From the NCBI GenBank assembly GCA_015066405.1, contig SVOM01000004.1:1-64000 (forward strand): a DNA stretch of 64,000 nucleotides, in the 5' to 3' direction. Positions 28,693 to 38,519 of the stretch are shown one piece after another. This DNA is from Oscillospiraceae bacterium. GTDB lineage: Bacteria; Bacillota; Clostridia; Oscillospirales; Acutalibacteraceae. The notes under the pieces were generated by a model that saw only the letters and a program-made list of their open reading frames with translations, was not told where the DNA came from and ran no database searches. The translations under genes were made by a program, and so were the position numbers. Position 1 is the stretch's first letter; the number at the start of each line of letters is the position of its first letter.

Positions 28693-30697
28693 ATGAAAAC
28701 ATATTAAGTATTTTATCTCTAAGTAACGCGTTTTCGGGGTTGCGCAAATTGGAATCGGCAGTAAGCGTCTGACGTGCCGCGTGTGAAGTATAGCTTAAAA
28801 TTTCATAATCGCTGTTAAGGTCGGCGATTTTCATTTGCGGCAAGCCGTGTTGCCTCTTGCCCATAAAGTCGCCCGGTCCTCGAAGCTTTAAATCCTCCTC
28901 GGCAATTTTAAAGCCATCGTTACTTTTGCAAATTGCTTTAAGGCGGCTATTGGTGGCGGCATCCCCCGTGCCTGATATTAATATACAGGTCGATTTGTGT
29001 TCTCCCCTACCTACTCGACCGCGCAACTGATGCAGTTGCGACAGTCCAAAGCACTCGGCATCCTCAATTACCATTATTGCGGCATTTGGCACATCAACAC
29101 CAACTTCTATTACCGTTGTTGATATAAGTAGGTCGATTTCTCCCATAGAAAAGCTTCGCATAACCTTTTCTTTAGCCGCGGATGACATTTTGCCGTGCAA
29201 GAGCCCTAATTTATAGTTTTTAAACTCATTTTGTGATAATTGCTTATAGTATTCTTCGGCCGAAATGCGCGCGGTTTCGCCCTCTTCTACCAACGGACAC
29301 ACTATATAACCCTGGCGGCCCTCATCTATATGCTTCTTTATATAGTTATATACACGCTCGTGCAGTTCTTTGCCAACGGCATAACACTCTATCGCTTTTC
29401 TGCCCTTTGGGTACTCGGTAATTACGCTTACATCAAGCTCCCCGTATATAACCATTGCAAGAGTTCTGGGGATGGGTGTAGCCGACATAACAAGCGTGTG
29501 CGGGCTGTTGCCTTTTTTGGTAAGCGCATCCCTTTGCGCTACACCGAAGCGGTGTTGCTCATCGGTTACTACAAGCCCTAAATTATCAAACTGTATTTGC
29601 TCATTCAACACCGAGTGGGTGCCGATAACAACATCTATTTCGCCATTTTTAATGCTCTCGGCAAGTTTTTTTCGCTTTGCCGCAGTGAGCGAGCTTGTAA
29701 CCAACGCGCAATTAATACCTGTGTTTTTGAAAAATTTTAAAAAGCTCTCATAATGCTGCTCCGCCAAAATAACGGTAGGTGCCATAAGCGCCGCCTGATA
29801 GCCGTTTTTAACAGAGTTGTACATAAGCGCCGCGGCAACCAAGGTTTTACCGCTACCAACATCTCCCTGCAAAAGTCGGCTCATTGGGGCACTACGACCC
29901 ATATCAGCAAGTGCCTCGCCTATACATTTAAGCTGAGAAGCGGTTGGCGTAAAGGGTAAATTTTTTAAAAGCTCATTAGTGTAATCGTTTTTAATCACTA
30001 CTGCGGTTTTTCCGCGCTGCTTATTTTTAAGGTACATCATACCGCTTTGCAGTAGAAACAGTTCCTCAAAAACAAGTCGCCGTTTTGCCTTTTCGAGCGC
30101 TTCGGGGCTTTTGGGAAAATGTATATTTTCGAGCGCAAAATCTATATCACAAAGGTTATACTCCGCCCTTATCTTTTCGGGTATAATATCTACCGCTTTG
30201 CAAGACATAAGCGCAGTTTTTATAATGCCCGAAAGATATTTTGAAGATATACCCTGTGTTAAAGGGTACACCGCCATAATGGAATTATTGCCACTCTCAT
30301 ATATTTCCGGTGCCGACATTTCTCTTTTGAAAATTCCACCCGACATTTTGCCGTAAAAGAGATACTCACTACCCTCGTGCAGTTTTTTAGCGGTGTATTT
30401 GGTGTTAAAAAGAGTAACACTCATAGCGCCGCTTTCATCCGCCACGGCAAACTTATAAATAGTCATATTTTTGCGTATGTAATGCTCGGTAACGGGGGTA
30501 ACTATTTTGGCTTTTACGCAAACCGTTTCATCAAGATATGTATCATAAATGAGTTTTATTTTGCTTAAATCTTTATAATCGCGCGGATAAAAAGACAAAA
30601 GAGCGCCGACGGTATTCACACCCAGCTTTGATAAAAGCTGGGCGCGTTTTTCGCCAACACCCTTTAAATATCTGATATTTGTAATATCTGATAACAT
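28685..30697 (-). CDS. recG: ATP-dependent DNA helicase RecG
   Basis: LLQGDVGSGKTLVAAALMYN; VVTDEQHRFGVAQRDAL; VIEVGVDVPNAAIMVIEDAECFGLSQLHQLRGRVGRG. Confidence 0.97.
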   Translation of the reverse strand: MLSDITNIRYLKGVGEKRAQLLSKLGVNTVGALLSFYPRDYKDLSKIKLIYDTYLDETVCVKAKIVTPVTEHYIRKNMTIYKFAVADESGAMSVTLFNTKYTAKKLHEGSEYLFYGKMSGGIFKREMSAPEIYESGNNSIMAVYPLTQGISSKYLSGIIKTALMSCKAVDIIPEKIRAEYNLCDIDFALENIHFPKSPEALEKAKRRLVFEELFLLQSGMMYLKNKQRGKTAVVIKNDYTNELLKNLPFTPTASQLKCIGEALADMGRSAPMSRLLQGDVGSGKTLVAAALMYNSVKNGYQAALMAPTVILAEQHYESFLKFFKNTGINCALVTSSLTAAKRKKLAESIKNGEIDVVIGTHSVLNEQIQFDNLGLVVTDEQHRFGVAQRDALTKKGNSPHTLVMSATPIPRTLAMVIYGELDVSVITEYPKGRKAIECYAVGKELHERVYNYIKKHIDEGRQGYIVCPLVEEGETARISAEEYYKQLSQNEFKNYKLGLLHGKMSSAAKEKVMRSFSMGEIDLLISTTVIEVGVDVPNAAIMVIEDAECFGLSQLHQLRGRVGRGEHKSTCILISGTGDAATNSRLKAICKSNDGFKIAEEDLKLRGPGDFMGKRQHGLPQMKIADLNSDYEILSYTSHAARQTLTADSNLRNPENALLRDKILNMFSLT

Positions 30698-30708
30698 TCT
30701 TTTAAATC

Positions 30709-32394
30709 CTATTCAACAGAAATGATAAAGTAGTAAACCGGTTGACCACCGTTTACCAAGGTAATCTCCAACTTATCGGAGAATTTTTTGTTTAATGCCG
30801 CTTCAATTTCGGCCGCCTTTTCATCGGTAACATCTTCGCCGTAAATAACGGTTAAGAAGCTGCTGTCTTTCTTAACAAGCTGCTTAACAAGCTTTAGCAT
30901 GCACTTTTCAAGGTCATTCTCCGTAAAGGAAACCTTGCCGTTATCAAGTGCCAAAAGCTGACCCTCTTTGATATCCTTGCCATCAAAATTAGAGTTTCTT
31001 GCAGCATAGGTAATTTGTCCGGTTGAAATGCTTTCAAATGCTTTTGCCATTGCGATAGCATTTGTATCATCATCAGCCTCGGGGTCGAAATTAAGCATTG
31101 CAGTAATACCCTGCGGAATTGTACGGGTATGCAAAACGATTACCTTGCGGGTACTGAGCGGTATAGTCTGCTCAGCCGCCATAATAATGTTCTTATTATT
31201 GGGCAAAACAAATACTGTTTTTGCGGGAGTTGCTTCAACCGCACGCAAGATATCATCGGTGCTCGGGTTCATTGTCTGACCACCCGAAACAACGGTATCA
31301 ACGCCCAAATCTTTAAATAATTCTTCAAGACCTGCACCTGCACTTACCGATACAAAGCCAACCTCTTTTGTAGGCTCTACGGGAGTAAAGGTTTCCTCGC
31401 GAGATTCACTCTTTGGTGCCTTTTTAGCCTTCTTGATTGAATCGTGCTTAGCGCGCTCGTGCTGGTCGCGCATATTCTCAATTTTGAGCTTTACAAGCTG
31501 ACCAAATGTAATACCCTCTTCAAGTGCCTTACCGGGATGGTCGGTATGAACGTGAACCTTTATGATTTCTTCATCATCAACCACAACAACGCAGTCGCCT
31601 ATGGTTTCAAGAAAACTTTTTAGTTCACTCGGCTCTTTTGTGATGGTTTCATCGCGGTTTACTATAAACTCAGTGCAGTAGGTAAAGGTAATTTCGGTCT
31701 CGAACTCACCTGCGGCATTTCTGCTCTCCCACTCGTCCTCACTGCTTTCTTCTGCGGTAGAGGCGGCACCTGCCGATTCTATCATTTCGCCGTTTTTGAA
31801 TACCGAGTACATACCTTCAAGTATAACAACAAAACCACGGCCGCCCGCATCAACAACACCCGCTTGTTTAAGCACGGGCAAAAGCTCGGGGGTTTCGGCA
31901 AGGGCTTTATTTGCGCCCTCCATTGCGGCTTCAAACACTGACAACGCATCGGCACCGTTTGCAAATGCCTGCTCGGCATATTCGGCGGCAACACGCGCAA
32001 CTGTAAGTATTGTACCCTCTGTGGGCTTCATAACGGCTTTGTATGCCGCTTCAACACCTAAACGGAATGCTTCCTTTAAGTTTTCTGCCGTTACAGTTTC
32101 AGCGCCCTTTAAACCGTTTGCAATACCGCGGAATAAAAGGGATGTAATAACGCCCGAGTTACCACGCGCACCGCGAAGCAGTGCTGATGCTGCAACCTTT
32201 GCAACGTTACCTGCAGTTTCGCCTTCAAGATTTTCAAGCTCTCTTGCGGCGTTACCGATACTGAGCGACATATTTGTACCCGTATCTCCATCAGGCACGG
32301 GGAAAACGTTTAGGTCATCAACCTGTTTGCGATTATTAGCTATATTGTTTGCTGCCGAAATAATGGCATCGCGCAACATATCTCCGTTAAACAA
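30709..32394 (-). CDS. DAK2 domain-containing protein (YloV/FakA-like)
   Basis: NVFPVPDGDTGTNMSLS; ALLRGARGNSGVITSLLFRG; VVDAGGRGFVVILEGM. Confidence 0.93.
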   Translation of the reverse strand: MFNGDMLRDAIISAANNIANNRKQVDDLNVFPVPDGDTGTNMSLSIGNAARELENLEGETAGNVAKVAASALLRGARGNSGVITSLLFRGIANGLKGAETVTAENLKEAFRLGVEAAYKAVMKPTEGTILTVARVAAEYAEQAFANGADALSVFEAAMEGANKALAETPELLPVLKQAGVVDAGGRGFVVILEGMYSVFKNGEMIESAGAASTAEESSEDEWESRNAAGEFETEITFTYCTEFIVNRDETITKEPSELKSFLETIGDCVVVVDDEEIIKVHVHTDHPGKALEEGITFGQLVKLKIENMRDQHERAKHDSIKKAKKAPKSESREETFTPVEPTKEVGFVSVSAGAGLEELFKDLGVDTVVSGGQTMNPSTDDILRAVEATPAKTVFVLPNNKNIIMAAEQTIPLSTRKVIVLHTRTIPQGITAMLNFDPEADDDTNAIAMAKAFESISTGQITYAARNSNFDGKDIKEGQLLALDNGKVSFTENDLEKCMLKLVKQLVKKDSSFLTVIYGEDVTDEKAAEIEAALNKKFSDKLEITLVNGGQPVYYFIISVE

Positions 32395-32424
32395 AATAAA
32401 ACAACTCCTTTTAAAAGGTCAAAA

Positions 32425-32775
32425 TTATTCTTCTATACCATCAACCTTAACGGTAACTTTTTCAACCTTAATGCCGATTGCTTCATCCACTGTAAATCTA
32501 ACTTTATTTACAATACTTTTAGCAATAGCGTTAATATTCATACCGTAAGAAACAATGATGTGAAGGTCAACAGAGATGCTGTCCTCATTGCCTCTTACGA
32601 CAATTCCCTTATTTGCATATTCCTTTTTGGATAACAAACCTAAAATGCGCTGTCTCTTGCCACCCGGTGCCATACCAACAACACCATAGCAGGATGAAAC
32701 GGCATTACCGATAAGTTTTGTGAGATATTCGTTGGTAATGCTGATAGTTCCCAGTCTTGTTTCATAAGCGATCAT
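32425..32775 (-). CDS. Asp23/Gls24 family envelope stress response protein
   Basis: GTISITNEYLTKLIGNAVSSCYGVVGMA; VDLHIIVSYGMNINAIAKSIVNKVRF. Confidence 0.92.
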   Translation of the reverse strand: MIAYETRLGTISITNEYLTKLIGNAVSSCYGVVGMAPGGKRQRILGLLSKKEYANKGIVVRGNEDSISVDLHIIVSYGMNINAIAKSIVNKVRFTVDEAIGIKVEKVTVKVDGIEE

Positions 32776-32787
32776 ATAAATTTCCTC

Positions 32788-34368
32788 CTACTCTAAAACA
32801 AGCGTATTTAAAACGCCGTAAATATCCATAGTTGATGTTACTGTTGGGTTTTTAACTTCACTGCTGCAAAACAAAATTCCCGTTCTGTAACACAAAGGGA
32901 TAATATGCATCTCGGACACTGCCATAGATGCTACATCCGAAACGGTGTTTGTGCCTTTATAAACACCCTTTACAACCTGCTCAAGCCCTATCGCCTGTGG
33001 TTCATTTTCTTCTTTTTTATCGGTATCTTTTTTATCTTCGGTTTTCTCAATAACCTTTTCTATGCCGTAAGCCGCCTTGCCGCCTGAGCACAAAAGCTCG
33101 GTTAAATCCATATTTTCGTTTATGGCTACTTCTGCCAAATACAAATCAAACTGACCCGATTTTAACCTTGCGGTGTACTGATTATACGGTACACTTTCGA
33201 TTTTTATCTTGATACCCGCTGTCGCCAACTGCGATGCGATAAGCTCGGCCGCGTTATTTCTGAAGGTATTTTCCTTATTTACCAATAGGCTCAGTTCTAT
33301 AACATCATCATTGGCATTGACAAAAAATCCCTCATTATTTTTCTTATTATAACCTATTTTTTTAAAATTCTCAATAGAAATATCAAATTTACTTGTAGTT
33401 TGTATACTTTGTATACCTTTTACCGCCTGCCAAGCGGGGTTATATACACCCGTTGCGGCAACGGCATTTGTATAATATGCATCCTCACAAATTTTCTCTC
33501 GGTTGAGCGCTGCAGACAGTCCGTGGCGCATATATGCATTCTTTAAAATTGATTTATTAAGATTAACACCTATATAAACCAAATTATTAAGTGGCACATT
33601 CACGCGGTTACCACTCATTCTGAGAATATTACAGTCAGACAAGTCGGTATAATACATATCAACCGCGCCGATTTCGATAGCGTGCGACAATGCCTCTTCA
33701 TCCGGTGTGTTTATAAGCTTAACGCTTTTTACTGTAGGCACTGCCGAGTGATGATTTGCGTTTGCCGTAAGGCCTTTTAAATCATCATTTAGCTTATATC
33801 GGCCGCTGCCAATTGGCGGCAATTCAACCTTATCTTCATTTGTCAGCAAATCGCTGCCCTTTTTAATTATTGGGAATGTCAACAAATTTGCCATATAAAT
33901 ATCTTTTTTACTTGATGTAAAAGTAACTGTTTTTGTATCGGCTGCGGCAGTTACGGTTATGCCCGCAAGCATTGCGGAATATCTGGCTGATGCCTTTGCA
34001 AGATTAAAGGAATAAAGTATATCTTCACTTGTTACCGCCGTGCCATCACTAAACAGTGCTGTTTTTATAGTAACTGTGCAAACGCCGTTTTCGGTAACAA
34101 CCTTTTCGGCCAAAACATTAATGGGGCTATATGAATTATCAACCATAAACAACGTATCGTAAAGCAGCTGTCCGATAAGGCGGTTGAGCTTTGTTTTGGA
34201 TTTGTATGGGTTAAAAGAGTCGGCAGTATTGCACGCAAGACTAATACCATCGCCAACATATACCGACTGTTGTATATTCGGCTCATCAGATGGTTTTTGC
34301 GCCTTTGTGCAAGAACACAGTGTAAATATCAAACACACGCATAAAAGTATTGCTATACACCTTTTCAT
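32788..34368 (-). CDS. ABC transporter substrate-binding lipoprotein (family 5)
   Basis: Lipobox LIFTLCSCT; LIGQLLYDTLFMVD; HGLSAALNREKICEDAYY. Confidence 0.88.
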   Translation of the reverse strand: MKRCIAILLCVCLIFTLCSCTKAQKPSDEPNIQQSVYVGDGISLACNTADSFNPYKSKTKLNRLIGQLLYDTLFMVDNSYSPINVLAEKVVTENGVCTVTIKTALFSDGTAVTSEDILYSFNLAKASARYSAMLAGITVTAAADTKTVTFTSSKKDIYMANLLTFPIIKKGSDLLTNEDKVELPPIGSGRYKLNDDLKGLTANANHHSAVPTVKSVKLINTPDEEALSHAIEIGAVDMYYTDLSDCNILRMSGNRVNVPLNNLVYIGVNLNKSILKNAYMRHGLSAALNREKICEDAYYTNAVAATGVYNPAWQAVKGIQSIQTTSKFDISIENFKKIGYNKKNNEGFFVNANDDVIELSLLVNKENTFRNNAAELIASQLATAGIKIKIESVPYNQYTARLKSGQFDLYLAEVAINENMDLTELLCSGGKAAYGIEKVIEKTEDKKDTDKKEENEPQAIGLEQVVKGVYKGTNTVSDVASMAVSEMHIIPLCYRTGILFCSSEVKNPTVTSTMDIYGVLNTLVLE

Positions 34369-34400
34369 ACTGCCACCTCCCTTTTTATATTATTTAAATT

Positions 34401-35183
34401 TTATTCGTAATATATAGGTGTTACACCTATTGTTTTGCCTGTTTTTTCATCAATTTCAAATATGCAGCCATTTATCATACACGGCCCGTCAGCCAATTCA
34501 AAACGGCTCATATCATTACTTTTTAATCGATTTATAATAATCTCACTTTTAACACCAAGCACCGAGTTTTTAGGGCCTGTCATACCAAGGTCTGTTATGT
34601 AGCCCGTGCCCTCGGGCAAAATTTGCAAATCGGCAGTTCTAACATGTGTATGTGTGCCAAACACCGCCGACACCTTACCATCAAGATAAAAGCCCATTGC
34701 TCTCTTCTCGCTTGTGGCCTCGGCGTGAAAATCGACCAAAATTATATTTGCGCCATCTTGCCGTGCTTTGTTCAACAGTTCATCTGCCACAATAAAAGGG
34801 TTGTCGGCATCATGGCGGTCAAGATAAATTTTACCGCTAAGATTTATAACCGCAATCTTTGTGCAACCTAAATCGGCAAGATAATAACCGCTGCCGTAAT
34901 CAGCAACCTTTAAATTATGGGGGCGCAAAACACAAGGATTATTTTCATAGTACGGAAAAATTTCCTCACGGCGAAAAGAATGGTTACCACCCGTGATTAC
35001 ATCGGCACCAATATTTAGCAGCCAATCGGCACTTTGCGGCATAATGCCGTTACCATCCGCCGAGTTTTCGCCATTTACAACTATAAAATCAATGCCGTGT
35101 TCCCTTTTTATGCGGCTCATATGCTTTTCGAGCATTTTACAGCCAATGCTACCGCAAACATCCCCTATACATAAAATTTTCAT
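34401..35183 (-). CDS. ymdB: YmdB/TIGR00282 family metallophosphoesterase
   Basis: MKILCIGDVCGSIGCKML; VVNGENSADGNGI; GGNHSF; VDFHAEATSEKRAMGFYLDGKVSAVFGTHTHVRTAD. Confidence 0.92.
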   Translation of the reverse strand: MKILCIGDVCGSIGCKMLEKHMSRIKREHGIDFIVVNGENSADGNGIMPQSADWLLNIGADVITGGNHSFRREEIFPYYENNPCVLRPHNLKVADYGSGYYLADLGCTKIAVINLSGKIYLDRHDADNPFIVADELLNKARQDGANIILVDFHAEATSEKRAMGFYLDGKVSAVFGTHTHVRTADLQILPEGTGYITDLGMTGPKNSVLGVKSEIIINRLKSNDMSRFELADGPCMINGCIFEIDEKTGKTIGVTPIYYE

Positions 35184-35315
35184 ACGGCAACACCACCCCA
35201 TTTTGAATATACAATATTATTATACTTATTTTTGAAAATTTTTCAACATAAACAAAATAAGTTGACAAATATTACTTTATGAAATATAATAAATACTTGC
35301 AAACAATATCAATAA

Positions 35316-35391
35316 CGAGGTGTCGCCCAGTTGGTAGGGCGCTAGTTTTGGGAACTAGATGCCGCAGGTTCGAGCCCTGTCACCTCGACCA
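35316..35391 (+). tRNA. tRNA-Pro (anticodon TGG)
   Basis: Cloverleaf: CGAGGTG/CACCTCG acceptor, GCCC/GGGC D-stem, CTAGT-TTTGGGA-ACTAG anticodon arm, GCAGG-TTCGAGC-CCTGT T-arm, encoded ACCA. Confidence 0.95.
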
Positions 35392-35393
35392 GT

Positions 35394-35440
35394 CAAGTGC
35401 CTTGACACGCAAACGCGTAGTTAAGGCACTTCTTTTTTAT
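35394..35440 (+). terminator. Rho-independent terminator after tRNA-Pro
   Basis: AAGTGCCTTGAC...GTTAAGGCACTTCTTTTTT. Confidence 0.8.
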
Positions 35441-35538
35441 AACCCGTATCTCGCGGCCCAGGTTGGTTATGAACACTCGGACCAAAAATCCTCATTCGTA
35501 AGAATGGGGATTTTTACTTTTTCACTCTTCGCTTTTCA

Positions 35539-35609
35539 CTCTTCACTATTCACTGCGATTTTTGATAGAGGATTTTTGGAAGTAATAAGTAATAGTGAAT
35601 AGTTAAGAG
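35539..35609. repeat. inverted repeat pair
   Basis: CTCTTCACTATTCACT (35539-35554) vs AGTGAATAGTTAAGAG (35594-35609): 16-bp arms, one mismatch. Confidence 0.6.
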
Positions 35610-35671
35610 GTTCGGTGTCTGCTTCGCAGACTAATTTATATAATTTTGCAAAATTTGGGTGCAATATACAG

Positions 35672-35707
35672 TAAAACCGCCAAGGGTATGCCTTGGCGGT
35701 TAATTTT
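35672..35707 (-). terminator. Rho-independent terminator
   Basis: AAAACCGCCAAGG-GTATG-CCTTGGCGGTTAATTTT. Confidence 0.75.
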
Positions 35708-35713
35708 GCTTTT

Positions 35714-36385
35714 TTACCATATAAAAGGTATTAATCGGTATTTGACTTTTTGTTTGTACTGAACGTAGCCGTCAAGCTCTTTTTCAAGGAATTTTTCCTC
35801 GTCCTTAATCCTTTTTGCTATGATAAAAGGATATGCAAGGAAAATTAGAAACGAATATATGGAGCCTAATACCAACGGCATTGATAAAAACAAAAGCAAG
35901 GTTACACTATACATTGGATGTCTGACAATTCCATAAAGTCCCGTATCTATTACCTTTTGGTTTTCCTGTACTTCGATAGTACGGCTTAAATATGTATTCT
36001 CTCTAAGCACCTCGGCATAGAGAATGTATGCCACCAAGAACACCACCGCCGCACCGATGGAAACACCTTTTGGCAAGGTGTATAAATTAAAGCGGAAGCC
36101 AAGCCCTGCAACAATAAACCCAGCCACAAACATAAGACCGCTCAGTTTCACAACAAGACTTTGCTCTTTCCTTTTTTCTTTTGCGTTCAGTCTGCTTTTT
36201 AATAGGTCAGGGTTTTTGAGCATCATTACAATTCCCGCAAAGAACATTGGAATAAACAAAATTCCCATGAGTAACCAACCATTAAAGAAAGACAAACTGC
36301 CTGCAGGCAAGAATATGAGAAGACCTACTAAGCATATGCCTAATAAAAATTTTGTTATTGCTGAGATAAACAGTTTTAAGGTCAT
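35714..36385 (-). CDS. isoprenylcysteine methyltransferase-like family protein
   Basis: TGLYGIVRHPMYSVTLLLFLSMPLVLGS...KRIKDEEKFLEKELDGYVQYKQKVKYRLIPFIW. Confidence 0.88.
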   Translation of the reverse strand: MTLKLFISAITKFLLGICLVGLLIFLPAGSLSFFNGWLLMGILFIPMFFAGIVMMLKNPDLLKSRLNAKEKRKEQSLVVKLSGLMFVAGFIVAGLGFRFNLYTLPKGVSIGAAVVFLVAYILYAEVLRENTYLSRTIEVQENQKVIDTGLYGIVRHPMYSVTLLLFLSMPLVLGSIYSFLIFLAYPFIIAKRIKDEEKFLEKELDGYVQYKQKVKYRLIPFIW

Positions 36386-36409
36386 TGTAATTCTCCTTAA
36401 AAATAGATT

Positions 36410-36781
36410 TTATTTACTGCAATAAACTTTTATTGCCTTTGAAACAAACTCTGCCGTACCGACAGCGTGTTTATCAATATTGTTTTTAAAACGTTTATCG
36501 GCGACATACATAAGCCCCAGTCCTGCTAAGATTTCGTTAGTACAGGTGTAATAGTTTTCGGAGATGTGGTTTTGCAGTTCTTTTACAAGTGTCTGAGCCT
36601 CGGGCGAGTCAGCGGCATGTCCGCTATTCATACACTCGGCAAATTTGCCGAGAGCCCGCATTAGTCCATCGTTTGCCTCTTGCCATTTATCGCTTGTGTA
36701 GTTTGCAGTCTTTTTCGCATACTCTTTATAGGCATCGGTGTCGCCAAAGCGTTCCCGCGCCTCTGTTTTATAATTAATCAT
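36410..36781 (-). CDS. standalone TipAS domain protein
   Basis: EARERFGDTDAYKEYAKKTANYTSDKWQEANDGLMRALGKFAECMNSG without N-terminal MerR HTH. Confidence 0.75.
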   Translation of the reverse strand: MINYKTEARERFGDTDAYKEYAKKTANYTSDKWQEANDGLMRALGKFAECMNSGHAADSPEAQTLVKELQNHISENYYTCTNEILAGLGLMYVADKRFKNNIDKHAVGTAEFVSKAIKVYCSK

Positions 36782-36792
36782 AGCATTCTTCC

Positions 36793-37191
36793 TTATTTTA
36801 CAACCTCATACGGCCAGTCGATAATACCACCAAATTCTTTTACATTGGTATAACCTAAATTTATAAGTTCTTCAGATGCAATTTTGCTTCGTCTTCCGCT
36901 ACGGCAGTAGACAAGTATCAATTGCTCTTTGTCGGGCAATTCTTTTTCTGCTCGGTCTTTAATTTCGTATTCGGGAATCAAGATTGCATTTTCAATATGC
37001 CCCTCGGCAAATTCTTCTTCGGTTCTGGCATCGATAATAATATAATCCGTTTCAGTATCCATAATCTCTTTGGCTTGCTGTGGTGTAATTTGTTCGTAAG
37101 TGGCATTTTTACTGCCGTTTTGACAAGCGGTTAAGCTAAACAATGAAAGTGAAATTATAAGCATTATAATCAATCCTTTAACTTTTTTCAT
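36793..37191 (-). CDS. rhodanese-like domain lipoprotein
   Basis: Lipobox SLFSLTACQ; YIIIDARTEEEFAEGHIENAILIP; LVYCRSGRRSKIASEELINLGYTNV. Confidence 0.92.
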   Translation of the reverse strand: MKKVKGLIIMLIISLSLFSLTACQNGSKNATYEQITPQQAKEIMDTETDYIIIDARTEEEFAEGHIENAILIPEYEIKDRAEKELPDKEQLILVYCRSGRRSKIASEELINLGYTNVKEFGGIIDWPYEVVK

Positions 37192-37343
37192 AGTATTTGC
37201 GCCTCTTTAAATAGTATAACATTTTCACCCGCATTTCTCAATCCCTTAATTCTCCTTTACTGCGTATCAAATTTTGAGAGATAGTTGCAGTTATTAAAGA
37301 AATATGGTATAATTAATCGCATAAAGATAAAAGAGGTAATTAA

Positions 37344-37979
37344 ATGAAAAAAGGTGTAGAAAAAGCTTTTGCCATTGCTTTGTTTATAATTTCAATTATA
37401 AGTACTATATTCCCGACAAATCACATTGAAAGTATTACATACGCCGTGATCGTACCATCATTCATCCTGTCACTAACCTCTTTCATTTCAGAAATTTCAA
37501 AAAAATGTCAAGATGATGCTGAAAAAATTGCGGAAGCAGCACATAAACTCTCAAACCTTGAGCATGAAAGCGCAGACAGGGATTATACACTCTATAATGA
37601 AGGAAAATATAGCACGCAGTATATTGATGGCCAAGTACCAAAGGAAATTTTTGATAAAATGTCAGATAGCCTTGAACATATGAGAGACGCCGTAATCTAT
37701 AAACGAATGGAAATATTCTTTTTTAAGTTTAAAAACATCTGCGACAAATTAGTCGTATTAGGATATATTTTATTATTTATTAGCCTTTGTTTATCACCGT
37801 ATATTTCCCATTGGTTATCAGTAATAAATTTAAACTGTATAACACTATGGTCTCTAACGCTTTTATATGTTACTCTTGAACTTAAGTCTGATATCACTTC
37901 TAAACTCTATATGTTAATATATAAAACCTTCAGAAAAAAAGCCGAAAATGAGATTGATGCAAAAACTCAGCACGAATAA
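37344..37979 (+). CDS. predicted four-TM protein with central helical cytoplasmic region
   Basis: Two hydrophobic hairpins flank a charged helical stretch (SEISKKCQDDAEKIAEAAHKLSNLEHES). Confidence 0.6.
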   Translation: MKKGVEKAFAIALFIISIISTIFPTNHIESITYAVIVPSFILSLTSFISEISKKCQDDAEKIAEAAHKLSNLEHESADRDYTLYNEGKYSTQYIDGQVPKEIFDKMSDSLEHMRDAVIYKRMEIFFFKFKNICDKLVVLGYILLFISLCLSPYISHWLSVINLNCITLWSLTLLYVTLELKSDITSKLYMLIYKTFRKKAENEIDAKTQHE

Positions 37980-38074
37980 TAATTATCACTTGACAAATTT
38001 GTCTTCTCAAGTTAAAATGCGACAAACAAGAAACTCCCCGAAGTGATGCGTAGCATCGCTTTCGGGGAGGATTT

Positions 38075-38150
38075 TTTTGACCACAGTTTGTCCCACAGTT
38101 AAGTTTGGAGTAGGTGGAAACAGTGGAGTTAAGAGTGCTAAAGAGCATCG
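38075..38150 (+). repeat. diverged repeat copy A
   Basis: TTTTTTGACCACAGTTTGTCCCACAGTTAAGTTTGGAGTAGGTGGAAACAGTGGAGTT. Confidence 0.55.
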
Positions 38151-38519
38151 TTTTCCGAGCGGAAAGTGCTAAAAAGTGCTATATGTAGCCGATATTAAGA
38201 AAATATAGCCGTTTGGGAACGCACATACAAACCCTATGCTTACCGTATCAAAAGTACTGTATTTATAGGGCTTTACAAGTTTTAATTTTATTCGAACCTG
38301 TTAAGTTTTTGTGGTTTGACCACAGTTTTTGCTGTATTTTTGTCTCTTTTTCTCCTTTGCAACACAACATTACAGCAAAGGTTTTCGCAAGTTCAGTGAT
38401 AATAATTATAAAAAATCACAGCGATGCAAAAGATGTTAACAAACTTTGCGACGGCTTGAATTTTGCGGTTAAATGTTATATAATATGCATTACAAATTTT
38501 GATTTTACGGAGCGAAATT

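Noticed and set aside
31796-32548. 250-aa plus-strand ORF
   Set aside because: Antisense to the DAK2 gene and Asp23; low-complexity Ala/Ser/Thr composition.
35279-35602. 107-aa ORF
   Set aside because: Runs through tRNA-Pro and its terminator; spurious.
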